Shown: piece by piece, positions 1-12,300 of the stretch
Layout: each line of letters opens with the position of its first letter
How positions within the stretch are numbered: position 1 is the first letter of the stretch
From: Streptococcus parasanguinis
Lineage (GTDB): Bacteria > Bacillota > Bacilli > Lactobacillales > Streptococcaceae
Direction of reading: 5' to 3'
DNA length: 64,000 bases
NCBI GenBank assembly: GCA_905188195.1
Contig: CAJJKY010000002.1
Coordinates: 186,001-250,000 of the forward strand
The notes under the pieces: model-generated
What the model was told of the DNA's origin: nothing
What the model saw: only the letters and a program-made list of their open reading frames with translations
The model's database searches: none
Made by a program: the position numbers and the translations under genes

Positions 1-116
1 CTTTTAGAAAACAACCATGAAATCATCATATAATTTACAAATAATGAAGGTGAAAAAGGAGGTTTTTACTCAAAAAATACGAATAGTAGAATTGAAGAGA
101 CGCTAGGGCAAAGTGA

Positions 117-125
117 TGGTATAAT
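117..125 (+). promoter_or_regulatory. Extended -10 promoter of dut
   Basis: TGG followed by TATAAT lies about 37 bases before the dut start and fits an extended -10 element. No good -35 box sits at the usual distance. Bases 1-116 contain no gene that I can support. Confidence 0.6.
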
Positions 126-162
126 AGAAGAGATGGAAACTATTTAGAATGAAAGAGGAATT

Positions 163-612
163 ATGATGACAAAAATTCGTGGATTTGAACTTGTATCAAG
201 CTATACCAATCAGGACTTACTGCCAAAGCGGGAGACAGCACACGCAGCTGGTTACGACTTAAAGGTAGCCGAGCGCACGGTGATTGCTCCTGGGGAAATC
301 GTCCTCGTCCCAACTGGGGTCAAGGCCTATATGCAAGTGGGTGAGGTGCTCTATCTCTATGACCGCTCGTCTAATCCTCGCAAGAAGGGATTGGTCTTGA
401 TCAACTCTGTTGGGGTTATCGATGGAGACTACTACGGCAACCATGGAAATGAAGGCCATATCTTTGCTCAGATGAAAAACATTACCGACCAGGAAGTCGT
501 CCTCGAAGTGGGAGAACGCGTGGTTCAGGCTGTCTTTGCTCCTTTCTTAATTGCGGATGGAGATGAAGCAGACGGTGTGCGGACCGGTGGCTTTGGAAGT
601 ACGGGGAAATAA
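163..612 (+). CDS. dut: dUTP diphosphatase (dUTPase)
   Basis: Hydrolyses dUTP to dUMP and pyrophosphate in the cytoplasm, keeping uracil out of DNA and supplying dUMP for thymidylate synthesis. The 149-residue protein has the trimeric dUTPase motifs in order: AGYDL (motif 1), DRSSNPRKKG (motif 2), GVIDGDYYGN (motif 3), a GERVVQ segment (motif 4) and the Gly-rich C-terminal RTGGFGSTGK (motif 5) that closes over the nucleotide. The length is normal for the family. The start is the first of two adjacent ATGs, preceded by an AGAGGAA ribosome-binding site; the second ATG (166) is equally possible. It is followed after 9 bases by an isochorismatase-like gene and then radA, an order I recognise from other streptococci. 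Confidence 0.96.
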   Translation: MMTKIRGFELVSSYTNQDLLPKRETAHAAGYDLKVAERTVIAPGEIVLVPTGVKAYMQVGEVLYLYDRSSNPRKKGLVLINSVGVIDGDYYGNHGNEGHIFAQMKNITDQEVVLEVGERVVQAVFAPFLIADGDEADGVRTGGFGSTGK

Positions 613-621
613 AGGAATAAA

Positions 622-1089
622 ATGGCAGACTATTTATTAGTTGTAGACATGCAGTCAGATTACGTTGCTGTAGGAAAAGCATATCATGAAAAACTGACTG
701 CAGCTGTAAATGACAAAATTGCTACCTATCCTAGCGACCGAGTTATCTATATTCTCAACCGTTTTTTCTGGGAGAGAAAAGATAGAAAGAAGAAATTTGC
801 GACCGACTTGCTGGTTGTATCTTCTCGTATTTTTGAAAAGCGTCGGGCTTCTTGCTTTACTAATCCAGATTTAAAAGATCTTTTAGAGGGAAACGGTGCT
901 AAAAGCATAGAGTTTATAGGGGTAGATGGCAATGGCTGTGTCAAGGCTTCCGTTTTGGCAGCTGTCAAGGAGAATTATCAGGTTTCTGTCGATTTGTCTG
1001 CTGTCGGAGTTGCCAACCAAAAGAAATTTCAAAATACATTGTATAAGTGGCGCTCTATAGGAGTCGCAGTAGAAGGAGAATCATCATAG
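622..1089 (+). CDS. Isochorismatase-family cysteine hydrolase
   Basis: A small (155 residues) cytoplasmic hydrolase of the isochorismatase/nicotinamidase fold. The start MADYLLVVDMQ carries the conserved catalytic Asp (residue 9). The nucleophile Cys appears as Cys106 in the GNGCVKA segment, at the family position for the GxxTxxCV-type motif. The substrate cannot be told from the sequence. The gene lies between dut and radA with little spacing and probably shares their transcript. Its stop codon (TAG at 1087-1089) lies inside the translation initiation region of radA, which suggests translational coupling. It is somewhat short for a full isochorismatase but complete at both ends. Confidence 0.8.
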   Translation: MADYLLVVDMQSDYVAVGKAYHEKLTAAVNDKIATYPSDRVIYILNRFFWERKDRKKKFATDLLVVSSRIFEKRRASCFTNPDLKDLLEGNGAKSIEFIGVDGNGCVKASVLAAVKENYQVSVDLSAVGVANQKKFQNTLYKWRSIGVAVEGESS

Positions 1090-2444
1090 CTAAGAAAAAA
1101 ACGACTTTTATTTGTCAAAATTGTGCCTACAATTCACCCAAGTATCTAGGCCGCTGTCCAAACTGTGGATCTTGGTCTTCTTTTGTCGAGGAAGTTGAGG
1201 TCACCGAGGTTAAGAATGCGCGTGTGTCCTTGACGGGTGAAAAGACCAAACCCATGAAATTAGCTGAGGTGACTTCTATCAATGTGCATCGAACTAAGAC
1301 TGAGATGGAAGAATTCAACCGCGTCCTTGGAGGCGGAGTGGTACCAGGAAGTCTCGTCCTCATCGGTGGGGATCCAGGGATTGGGAAATCAACCCTTCTC
1401 TTACAAGTATCAACCCAGTTATCTCAAGTGGGAACTGTTCTCTATGTTAGTGGAGAGGAGTCGGCCCAGCAGATCAAACTCCGTGCTGAGCGCTTGGGGG
1501 ATATCGACAGTGAGTTTTACCTCTATGCCGAGACCAATATGCAGAGCGTGCGAGCAGAAGTGGAGCGGATCCAACCCAACTTCCTCATCATCGACTCCAT
1601 CCAGACCATCATGTCTCCTGAGATTTCAGGGGTACAGGGATCAGTTTCCCAGGTACGCGAGGTAACGGCTGAGCTCATGCAGCTGGCCAAGACCAATAAC
1701 ATCGCCATCTTTATCGTTGGCCATGTAACTAAGGAAGGAACCTTGGCAGGACCTCGGATGCTGGAACACATGGTGGATACGGTGCTCTACTTTGAGGGAG
1801 AACGCCATCATACCTTCCGGATCCTGAGAGCGGTCAAAAACCGTTTTGGCTCGACCAATGAGATCGGGATCTTCGAGATGCAATCAGGTGGACTGGTTGA
1901 GGTCCTCAATCCGAGTCAGGTCTTTCTGGAAGAACGCTTGGATGGGGCAACTGGATCCTCTATCGTGGTCACCATGGAAGGGACGCGTCCGATTTTGGCG
2001 GAAGTGCAGGCCTTGGTGACACCGACCATGTTTGGTAACGCCAAGCGGACGACAACGGGGCTTGATTTCAATCGGGCTAGTCTTATCATGGCGGTGTTAG
2101 AAAAACGAGCGGGTTTGCTCCTTCAAAATCAGGATGCCTACCTCAAGTCAGCTGGTGGCGTCAAATTGGATGAGCCGGCTATCGACCTAGCCGTAGCCGT
2201 AGCCATTGCCTCCAGCTACAAGGACAAGCCGACCAACCCGCAGGAATGTTTTGTCGGAGAGCTAGGCTTGACAGGAGAAGTCCGCCGGGTCAATCGGATC
2301 GAACAACGCATCAATGAAGCTGCCAAGCTCGGTTTTACCAAGATTTATGTTCCGAAAAATTCTCTGACGGGGATCACGACACCATCAGGGATCGAAGTGG
2401 TCGGTGTGAGTACACTGTCTGAAGTCTTGAAGAAAGTATTTTAA
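1080..2444 (+). CDS. radA: DNA repair protein RadA (Sms)
   Basis: RadA is a RecA-related hexameric ATPase that helps extend and process recombination intermediates; in naturally competent streptococci it acts in transformation. The protein shows an N-terminal C4 zinc finger (CQNC...CPNC), a Walker A motif GGDPGIGKST (residues about 96-104), the family-specific KNRFG motif and a C-terminal Lon-protease-like domain. An in-frame ATG at 1047 would add 11 residues (ALYRSRSRRR-like) absent from the family. A strong ribosome-binding site, AGAAGGAGA (1071-1079), lies directly before consecutive ATC, ATC, ATA codons, and the conserved AKKK start follows. I therefore place the start at the non-standard ATC at 1080. 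Codon 1083 or 1086, or the upstream ATG, remain possible. Confidence 0.93.
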   Translation: MIIAKKKTTFICQNCAYNSPKYLGRCPNCGSWSSFVEEVEVTEVKNARVSLTGEKTKPMKLAEVTSINVHRTKTEMEEFNRVLGGGVVPGSLVLIGGDPGIGKSTLLLQVSTQLSQVGTVLYVSGEESAQQIKLRAERLGDIDSEFYLYAETNMQSVRAEVERIQPNFLIIDSIQTIMSPEISGVQGSVSQVREVTAELMQLAKTNNIAIFIVGHVTKEGTLAGPRMLEHMVDTVLYFEGERHHTFRILRAVKNRFGSTNEIGIFEMQSGGLVEVLNPSQVFLEERLDGATGSSIVVTMEGTRPILAEVQALVTPTMFGNAKRTTTGLDFNRASLIMAVLEKRAGLLLQNQDAYLKSAGGVKLDEPAIDLAVAVAIASSYKDKPTNPQECFVGELGLTGEVRRVNRIEQRINEAAKLGFTKIYVPKNSLTGITTPSGIEVVGVSTLSEVLKKVF

Positions 2445-2456
2445 TTTTAATAGTAG

Positions 2457-2490
2457 AAAAGTCTTAAACGGGAAGTTTAAGGCTTTTTTT
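2457..2490 (+). terminator. Intrinsic terminator of the dut-radA unit
   Basis: The stem GTCTTAAAC/GTTTAAGGC with a five-base loop is followed by seven T residues, 15 bases after the radA stop codon. Confidence 0.85.
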
Positions 2491-2519
2491 CAGATGTGAC
2501 AGATGACGGGAGGTCTCCT

Positions 2520-2548
2520 CTGACAGAAATAGTGAGTTGTGGTAAAAT
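2520..2548 (+). promoter_or_regulatory. Promoter of the carbonic anhydrase gene
   Basis: CTGACA and TAAAAT are separated by 17 bases, with TGG before the -10 box as an extended -10. It lies about 40 bases upstream of the coding start. Confidence 0.65.
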
Positions 2549-2587
2549 AATAGATGATTTGAATTTCAAAGGAATAAAGGAGAGACC

Positions 2588-3082
2588 ATGTCTTATTTTG
2601 ATAATTTTTTAACAGCTAACCAAGCTTATGTGGCGCTACATGGAGACCTCCGTCTTCCGATTAAGCCCAAAACACAAGTAGCCATTGTGACCTGTATGGA
2701 TTCCCGTCTTCACGTGGCGCCGGCACTAGGTCTGGCTCTTGGAGATGCCCATATTTTGCGGAATGCTGGAGGGCGCGTGACAGAGGACATGATTCGCTCC
2801 TTGGTCATCTCCCAGCAGCAAATGGGAACCCGTGAAATTGTGGTCTTGCACCATACAGACTGTGGCGCACAGACCTTTGAAAACGAGGGTTTCCGTCAGC
2901 ACCTCAAGAAAGAACTGGGTGTGGATGTGGGAGATCGCGATTTCCTTCCGTTTCAAGATATTGAGGAGAGTGTCCGTGAAGATATGGAGCTTTTAAAAGC
3001 TTCTCCTTTGATTCCAGAGGATGTCGTTATTTCGGGAGCTGTGTATGATGTGGACACTGGTTTGATCTCAGAAGTGAAATAA
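2588..3082 (+). CDS. Beta-class carbonic anhydrase
   Basis: Interconverts CO2 and bicarbonate in the cytoplasm, supplying bicarbonate for carboxylation reactions and buffering CO2-dependent growth. The 164-residue protein has the beta-class zinc site: Cys36 and the Asp38-Arg40 dyad in CMDSR, then His89 and Cys92 in HHTDCG. The length is typical of the small streptococcal enzymes. It starts at an ATG with AAAGGAGA upstream and has its own promoter and terminator, so it is probably monocistronic. Confidence 0.93.
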   Translation: MSYFDNFLTANQAYVALHGDLRLPIKPKTQVAIVTCMDSRLHVAPALGLALGDAHILRNAGGRVTEDMIRSLVISQQQMGTREIVVLHHTDCGAQTFENEGFRQHLKKELGVDVGDRDFLPFQDIEESVREDMELLKASPLIPEDVVISGAVYDVDTGLISEVK

Positions 3083-3088
3083 TTATAT

Positions 3089-3141
3089 AGAAGAGTATAG
3101 GAAGACAGAATGATCTCTGTTTTCCCGTATTCTTCTTTTTT
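3089..3141 (+). terminator. Long-hairpin intrinsic terminator
   Basis: An imperfect stem of about 20 base pairs (starting AGAAGAGTAT and ending ATTCTTCT) is followed by a T-run just after the carbonic anhydrase stop. Confidence 0.8.
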
Positions 3142-3207
3142 GGTATAAAAAAAGTGAACCGAATAGGAAAAAATGTGACAATTTAGCACAAATTATTAAA
3201 AAATATG

Positions 3208-3216
3208 TGGTATAAT
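3208..3216 (+). promoter_or_regulatory. Extended -10 promoter of the giant adhesin gene
   Basis: TGG precedes TATAAT; the -35 region is poor. Transcription from here gives a 5' leader of about 110 bases before the AAGGAG site and the ATG at 3335. Confidence 0.65.
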
Positions 3217-3334
3217 ATGACATTTTAACAAGAATATTACAAATTAATTTCAACAGATTGACTGTAGATGTCAAGGATGTTACAATTTTATTTGTATCAT
3301 GGAATCATGAAATATGAAAAAGGAGATCCTATAA

Positions 3335-6300
3335 ATGAAGGATGTATTTAATAAGCGCCAGCGCTTTTCATTGCGAAAATATAGCGTTGGGGTTTGTTCT
3401 GTTCTTTTAGGAACGGCACTCTTTGCTGCAGGAGCTCAATCTGCGTCAGCGGATGAAGCAAAAGCAGCCTCTGAATCTGCGGGAACAGCAGCTTCAGAAG
3501 CAACACAACCTGCTGCAACTGAGTCAAGTCAAGCAGAAGCACCAGCTGCTTCTAAGGCATACGGGGAAGGGGCATCAGTTCCAAAAATTGACCTTTCTGG
3601 AACTGCTACTGCAACTTCAGAAACACCAGCTTCAGCGACTGAAAAAACTGAGGCAGCTGTAACACCAGCTGCTACAGAAAATAAGGTAGCGCCAGCTGAA
3701 ACTAAAAAAACTGAAGAAGCTTCAAAACCACTAAACGTTGGTTCATTGCCAGAAATCGCTCTACCAACAGCGAAAAAGGCAGAAACCAGCTCTAAACCAG
3801 CTTCTACAACAGCGGCTACTACAGCACCAACAACTGCAACTCGTGCTGCAGCAGGTGAAAGCTCAGAGAGAGCAGCTGCAAGAGAAGAAGCAACTACACC
3901 AGCAGGAACAACTACTTTTTCAGCTACTGTAAGTTCAGCAGCTCCAATCACTGGCACAGAAACAACTGCGCAAGCAGAAACAGCAGCAAGTACAGATGCT
4001 GCTACGGCTGTGGCAAATGCTGCTACAGAACGTACAAATGCAGGAGCTTTAGCAGTAAGTGGCCGTCGTCGTAGTCGTCGTGCTGTTACTAATGAAGCTG
4101 TAACTGGAGACCACAACTCTAACCCAGTAGCCGTAAGTACTTACTTAAAAGATGGGGAAAAAGTAACTCCAGAAATTAAAGATGCTAACGGTGCAACTGT
4201 AAGGTCTCAAACGGTACCAGCTGGTTACGCTGCTAAAGAAGGAGACTGGTACACATACAGTATCGTAGATCTTACTCGCTTCAATGAACGTTACAACACA
4301 AATTATTACTCTCGCGCGTATAAGAGATTCGATGAATCTACAGATACAGTTGTTGAATTGCTCGATAAAAACACTGGTAATGTAGTAGAAACTAGAACTA
4401 TTACAGCAACAAGTGGAATTCAAAAATTCACTACGACAGCTACTGCATCTAGAGGAGAGTTAACTTATCAAGTAGATTACGATAAAGGTTTAGGAGCGGG
4501 ACCTGGTAAGACTGACCAACCATTTATTCAATTTGGATTTGAACCTGGAGCAAGCATTCAAGCTTTAGTAGCTCCTGGACATAATCTTACTCCAGATGAG
4601 AAAAAATTATACGATGCGGTATATGCTGCTCGTACTTCAACAGATATTATTAACGTTGTAGAACCAGCTTATAACGGTCGTACAATTACTGATACTAATG
4701 CTAAAATTCCAGTGTCAGTTGAAAAAACAACTTACTATAAAGTAGTTGATAAAAACAACCCAACATTTAACGCTAATAAAACTGATGTAACAGTACAAGA
4801 TTATAAAGAAAATGGGAATGAAGTTGACTTAGCTAGATATACAACTAAAGCTATGGAAGGCCAAAACTTCACAGCATCTGGAGTGCGTCAATTTGATGGA
4901 TATAAATTGTACCAAACAGCTGACGCAAACGATAAATCAGGTTATGTAAGCCGTCCTTACAAAGTTGGAACTAAATTCATGGACGCTGAGCGTGCAGGAA
5001 TTAAACGTATTAAAGAAATCGTAGGTGAAGATGGATCTGTAGTAGTTCGTGTTTACTTATTAGATCCAAAACAACAAAGTAAACGTTCTGATGGTACCTT
5101 GGAAACAGATGGTTATATGTTGTTAGCAGAAACCAAGCCTATTAAACCAGGTGATTACAATAAAGAAGATTTAGTTGTTAAGAAATCACCTCTTAACACA
5201 ATTGCTTTCACAGATAGTAAAGGTGTAAACTATCCAAACGGTAAAGAAGTTCCATTTGACTTCCAAACAGCTGCTGGATATACACCTAAGAAAACAGTAT
5301 TCGTACCATTCTTAGGGGATAACATCGGTCACCTTTCTCCAAACGAACAATTGGTTCGTGGAGTAAATGGTATCGGTACAAACGTTGACTTGCTCAACTC
5401 ATTGACACCGTACAAACAACCGGTTTACTACTATGTCAAACAAGAGCCAGTCGAAGTCACTCCAGAAGTTGAAAAACAATTGGAAGGACGTGTACTTGTT
5501 GATGGTGAGTTTAGCTTCAAAATTAAAGAAGTACAACCAAATAAATCACTTCCTGCCTATGAAGAAACTGTCACTAACAAAGCTGACGGTAAGGCAACAT
5601 TTAGTAAATTAACCTTCAACAAAGTTGGTACTTACGATTATACAATTACTGAAATTCCAGGTTCAGATAAAAACGTCGATTACGACGAAATGACTGTTTC
5701 GATGACAGTTACTGTAACTGAAAATGCTCAAGGTGATTTGCAAGCTAAAGTTAAATACAGTGCCGAAGGTGGATTCAAATCAAGCGCGGATGATAAGGTC
5801 TTCAACAACTACGTTGTCGCTCCAGTTAAGACTAAGTTTGACTTCAGCAAGGCTCTTGCAGGTCGAGAGTTGAAAGCTGGCGAATTCAGCTTTGTATTGA
5901 AAGATTCAGATGGTAAGGTCATTCAAACCAAGACAAATACTAAGGCAGGTGTTGTAGCCTTTGATGATTTGACTTTTGATAACACACAAGTTGGTACACA
6001 CAAATATACTGTAGAAGAAGTTATCCCAGAAAATAAAGAAACTGGTATGACTTACGACACAATGAAAGCTGAAGTGACCATTACTGTTACTAAGCAAGGT
6101 CATGTTCTTAAAGCAACTAACACTCTTCCATCAGATACAGAGTTCAACAATACCTTCACACCTGTTGCTACACAAGCTCAATTCAAGTTCACTAAGAAAT
6201 TGGAAGGGAAAGAGCTTACTAAGGATGCCTTCACATTTGAATTGCTTGAAAAAGGTAAAGTAATCCAAACCAAGAAGAATGCGGCTGACGGAACAATCCA

Positions 6301-9300
6301 ATTCGACGCTATTTCTTACGATAAAGAAGGTTCTCACACATACACTGTACGTGAAGTAGCTGGCACAGATACAAACATCGATTACGATGATATGAATGCA
6401 GTAGTAACTGTTAACGTTACTAAAGATGCTGCATCTGGTGTCTTGACTGCTAAGGTGACTATGCCAGAAGATACAGAGTTCAACAACTTTGCAGTTGCTC
6501 CAGTTAAGACTCGTTTCGACTTCAGCAAAGCCCTTGCAGGTCGTGAATTGAAAGACGGCGAATTTACATTTGTATTGAAAGATGCAGATGGTAATACTCT
6601 TCAAACCAAGACCAATAATAAACAAGGTGTCGTAGCCTTTGATGACTTGACTTTTGACAACACACAAGTTGGTACTCACAAGTACACTGTAGAAGAAGTC
6701 CAAGGTTCTGAAGCGGGAATGCAATATGATACGATGAAGGCTGAAGTAACAATCACTGTTACTAAAGAAGGTCACGTTCTTAAAGCAACAAACACACTTC
6801 CTGCAGATACAGAGTTCAACAATACCTTCACACCGGCTGCTACGCAAGCTCAATTCAAGTTCACTAAACGTCTTGAAGGTAAAGAGCTTACAAAGGATGC
6901 CTTCACATTCGAGTTGCTTGAAAACAACAAAGTGATCCAAACTAAGAAGAATGCGGCTGACGGATCAATCACATTTGATGCCATTAAATACAGCGTTGAA
7001 GGTGAACACACTTACACTGTACGTGAAGTAGCTGGTACCGATACAAACATCGACTACGATTCAATGAATGCAGTCGTAACAGTTAATGTAACGAAAGATG
7101 CTGCATCTGGTATCTTGACTGCTAACGTTACAATGCCAGAAGATACAGAGTTCAACAACTATGTTGTCGCTCCAGTTGTGACTAAGTTTGACTTTACTAA
7201 GAAATTGGCTGGTCGTGAACTTAAAGCTGGTGAATTCAGCTTCGTATTGAAAGATGCGAATGGTGCCGTTGTTGAAACAGTTAAGAATGATGCTGCTGGT
7301 AACGTAACATTCTCAGAATTGTCATTCGACAATACGAAAGTTGGTACACACACTTATACTGTAGAAGAAGTGATTCCTGAAAACAAAGAATTCGGAATGA
7401 CTTACGACCAAATGAAAGCTACAGTGACAGTTGAAGTTGCGAAGAACGGTCATTCATTGACAACTGTTACAAACGTTACCTCAACTGGTGGTAAAGATGC
7501 CAACGGTAAGGCTACTGATGGTACTGCAGATAAAGAATTCAACAACAAAGTTACTCCTCCAGAAACTCCAGAATTCCAACCAGAAAAATTTGTCGTTTCT
7601 AAAGAGAAATATGACATCACTGGTAACAAGTTGATGGATGACGACGATGAGTTGACAAATGAATACACTGAAACAAATGCGGATCCATATGTAGACAAGA
7701 CAACTAACAACGAACCAGAAAACTTGAATACCAAGACAGTTAAACGTGGTTCTAAATTGGTTTACCAAGTATGGCTTGATACTACGAAATTCACAGAAGC
7801 AAACAACATCCAATACGTTGGTGTATCTGATACATACGACGCTGATAAATTGGACGTCAATGCAGCGGATATCAAAGCATATGATTCAGTAACTGGTGCA
7901 GAAGTAACCAATAAATTCGACATCAAAGTTGAAAACGGTACAATCACTGCAACTTCTAAAGATGAATTTATCAAAGATAAAGTAAACGCTCCTGTTATCG
8001 ATACAACTAAGTTCGAGTTTGGACGTTACTATAAATTTGATATCCCAGCAACTGTTAAAGAATCTGTTAAAGCTGGTGCTGATATTGAAAATACAGCCAA
8101 CCAAACAGTTCACGTTTACAACCCAGTAAGCAAAACAGTTGAAAAACCTGAAAAACCAACACAAAAACGTGTCAACAGCGTTCCAGTTCCAGTGGAAATG
8201 AACTTCACGAAACGTTTGGAAGGTCGTGAACTTCAAGCCAAGGAATTCGAATTCGTATTGAAGAAAGACGGCGTTGAAGTTGAACGCGTGAAGAATGACG
8301 CTGCTGGTAAGATTGTCTTCAAGACTCTTGAATTCGGTCGTGATGATCTTGGTAAGACTTACAACTACACAGTAGAAGAAACTCCTGGTACAGATGCAAC
8401 TGTCAAATACGACACAATGGTTGCTACTGTTAAAGTGGTTGTTTCACACGATGGTACAGCTAAAGCAATCGTTGCCAACGTAACAGATGCAGCTGATAAA
8501 GAGTTCAACAACCGTGTAACCCCTCCAACAGAACCTAAGTTCCAACCAGAGAAATACGTTGTTTCTAAAGAAAAATACGATATCACTGGTGACAAGCTCG
8601 TTGACGATGATAGAGAGTTGGCAGACAAGTACGCAGATACAAATGCGAACCCATATGCGGACGATGCATCAAACAACGAAGCAGAAAACTTGAATACCAA
8701 GACTGTTGAACGTGGTTCTAAATTGGTTTACCAAGTATGGTTGGATACAACTAAATTTGATGCAGCTAACAAGGACAACATCCAAACAGTAGGTATTTCA
8801 GATAACTATGATGAAGCCAAATTAAATCTTAATAAAGCTGACATCAAAGCCTATGACTCTGTAACAGGCGCAGAAGTAACAGATAAATTCGATATCGCTG
8901 TCAACAACGGTGTGATCACTGCTAACTTGAAAGCTGGCTTCACGAAGTCACTTGGCGATGCAGAAAACACACAAGTCATCGACACAACTAAATTCGAATT
9001 CGGACGTTACTATAAATTTGATATCCCAACAACAGTGAAAGACGATGTTGTAGCTGGTGCAGATATCGAAAATACTGCGGCTCAAGTTGTAAACTATTAC
9101 AACCCAACTACTAAGAAAGTTGAAAAACCTGAAAAACCAACTGAAAAACGTGTTAACAATGTTCCAATCTCAGTAGAATTTAACTTCACTAAGAAATTGG
9201 AAGGCCGTGAACTGAAAGCTAACGAATTCACATTCGAGTTGAAAGACAGCGACAATGTTGTGATCGCAACGGCAACCAACGATGCAGCTGGTAACTTCAA

Positions 9301-12300
9301 GTTCACTCCAGTTGATTACACAAACAAAGCTGGTAAAACTGTCACTGCCCTTAAATACCAGAAGGGTCAAGAAGGTACGTATACTTACACTGTAACAGAG
9401 GTTAAGGGTACAGACTCAACTGTCACTTACGATACAATGGCTGCAGTGGTAACTGTTAAAGTAAGTCATGATGGTACTGCCAAAGCCTTGATCACAAACG
9501 TGACAGAACCTGCTGATAAAGAGTTCAACAACCGTGTCACTCCACCAACAGAACCTAAGTTCCAACCAGAGAAATACGTTGTTTCTAAAGCGAAATTCGA
9601 TATCACAGGTACGAAGCTCGTTGATGACGATTCTGAATTGACAGATAAATATGGTGAAACAAATACAAACCCATATGTCGATACAACTGCCAACAACGAA
9701 GATGAAAACTTGAATACGAAACCAGTTGAACGTGGCCAAAAACTTTACTATCAAGTATGGTTGGATACAACTAAATTCTCAGCAACTAACAAAGAAAATA
9801 TCCAAACAGTAGGAATCACAGATAACTACGACAAGGATAAATTGACTGTTAATGCTTCAGATATCAAGGTTTACGATTCAGTTACTGGTGCAGACGTTAC
9901 GACGAAATTCGATATCTCTGATAACAATGGTGTTCTGACAGCGAACCTTAAGGATGGCTTCACGAAGTCACTTGGCGACGCTGAAAATACTCAAATCATT
10001 GATACTACTAAGTTCGAATTTGGACGCTACTATAAATTTGATATCCCAGCAACAGTGAAAGACGATGTTGTAGCTGGTGCAGATATCGAAAACAAGGCAG
10101 CACAAGTCGTTAACTACTACAACCCAGTAAGCAAGACTGTTGAAAAACCAAACAAACCAACTGAAAAACGTGTCAACAGTGTTCCAATCTCAGTAGAATT
10201 CAACTTCACTAAGAAATTGGAAGGTCGTGAGCTTAAAGCTGGCGAATTCACATTCGAGTTGAAAGACAGCGACAATGTTGTGATTGCAACTGCAACCAAC
10301 GATGCAGCTGGTAAGATCAAGTTTGCTCCAGTAGATTACACTAATAAAGCTGGTGAAACGGTTACTGCCCTTAAATACAAGAAGGGTCAAGAAGGTACTT
10401 ACAAGTACACAGTAGAAGAGGTTAAAGGAACTGACGCAACTGTTGAGTACGACACAATGAAAGCTGTTGTAACAGTTGAAGTTCGTCATGATGGTACTGC
10501 TAAAGCCTTGATCACAAACGTGACAGAACCAGCAGATAAAGAATTCAATAACACAGTTCGTCCTCCAGAAGAACCTAAGTTCCAACCAGAGAAATATGTT
10601 GTTTCTAAAGAGAAATTCGATATCACAGGCGACAAGCTCGTTGATGATGACAAAGAGTTGGCAGACAAGTACGCAGATACCAATGCGAACCCATATGCGG
10701 ACGATGCATCAAACAACGAAAAAGAAAACTTGAACACCAAGACTGTGAAACGTGGCGACAAGTTGGTTTACCAAGTATGGTTGGATACAACTAAATTTGA
10801 CGCAGCTAACAAGGACAACATCCAATCAGTAGGAATCTCAGATGACTACGATGAAGCTAAATTGGAACTTGATTCTACTAAGATCAAAGCTTACGATTCA
10901 GTAACAGGCGCAGAAGTAACAGATAAATTCGATATCAGTGTGAACAACGGTGTGATCACTGCAACCCTTAAAGATGGCTTCACTAAGTCACTTGGCGATG
11001 CGGAAAACACACAAGTCATTGACACAACTAAATTCGAATTCGGACGTTACTACAAGTTCGACATCCCAACAACAGTGAAAGCTGATGTACCTGGTGGTGT
11101 AGATATCGAAAATACTGCGGCTCAAGTAGTAAACTACTACAACCCAACTACTAAGAAAGTTGAAAAACCAAGCAAACCAACTGAAAAACGTGTAAACAAC
11201 GTTCCAGTTGAAGTGGAATTCAACTTCACTAAACGTTTGGAAGGCCGTGAACTGAAGGCCAATGAATTCAGCTTCGTTCTTAAAGATTCAACTGGTAAAG
11301 AAGTTGAGACTGTAAGCAATGATGCTTCTGGTAACGTTAAGTTCAAAGCTCTTGAATTCAAGAAGGGTGACGAAGGTGTTCACAACTACACAGTAGAAGA
11401 AGTTAAAGGAAGCGACGCAACCGTTACATACGACACAATGAAAGCGAATGTAACAGTCACAGTGAAACACGATGGTACAGCTAAAGTACTTATCGCGACT
11501 GTAGGCGACATTGCGGATAAAGAATTTAACAACCGTGTGACTCCTCCAGAAGAACCTAAGTTCCAACCAGAGAAATACGTATTGAATACAGCGAAATTCT
11601 CTATCACTGATAACAAGCTTCTTGATGATGACGCCGAGTTGACTGATAAATATGGTGAAACAAATACTGATCCATATGTTGATAAAACAAACAACAACGA
11701 AGCAGAAAACATCAATACTAAGACTGTTAAACGTGGCGAAAAGATCTACTACCAAGTATGGTTGGATACAACTAAATTCGACGCAGCTAACAAAGACAAC
11801 GTTCAAACTGTAGGAATTACAGATGACTTTGACGAAACTAAGGTTGATGTAGATGGTTCAGCAATCAAAGCTTACGATTCAGTAACTGGAGCTGATGTTA
11901 CAAATAAATTCGATATCACTGTGAACAACGGTGTGATGACTGCAACTCTTAAAGATGGCTTCACTAAGTCACTTGGCGATGCGGAAAACACTCAAATCAT
12001 TGATACAACTAAATTCGAATTCGGACGTTACTACAAGTTTGATATTCCAGCAACTGTTAAGAACGATGTTCCTGGTGGTGCAGACATCGAAAATACTGCG
12101 GCTCAAGTAGTTAACTACTACAACCCAGTAAGCAAGACAGTTGAAAAACCAAACAAACCAACTGAAAAACGTGTAAACAACGTTCCAGTTGAAGTGGAAT
12201 TCAACTTCACTAAACGCTTGGAAGGCCGTGAGCTTAAAGCTAACGAATTCAGCTTCGTTCTTAAAGATTCAGAAGGTAAGACTCTTGAAACTGTAAGCAA

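Noticed and set aside
6131..6940. 269-codon minus-strand open frame within the giant adhesin gene
   Set aside because: Antisense shadow of the repeated Spy0128-like modules; cysteine/phenylalanine-rich nonsense composition and no initiation signals.
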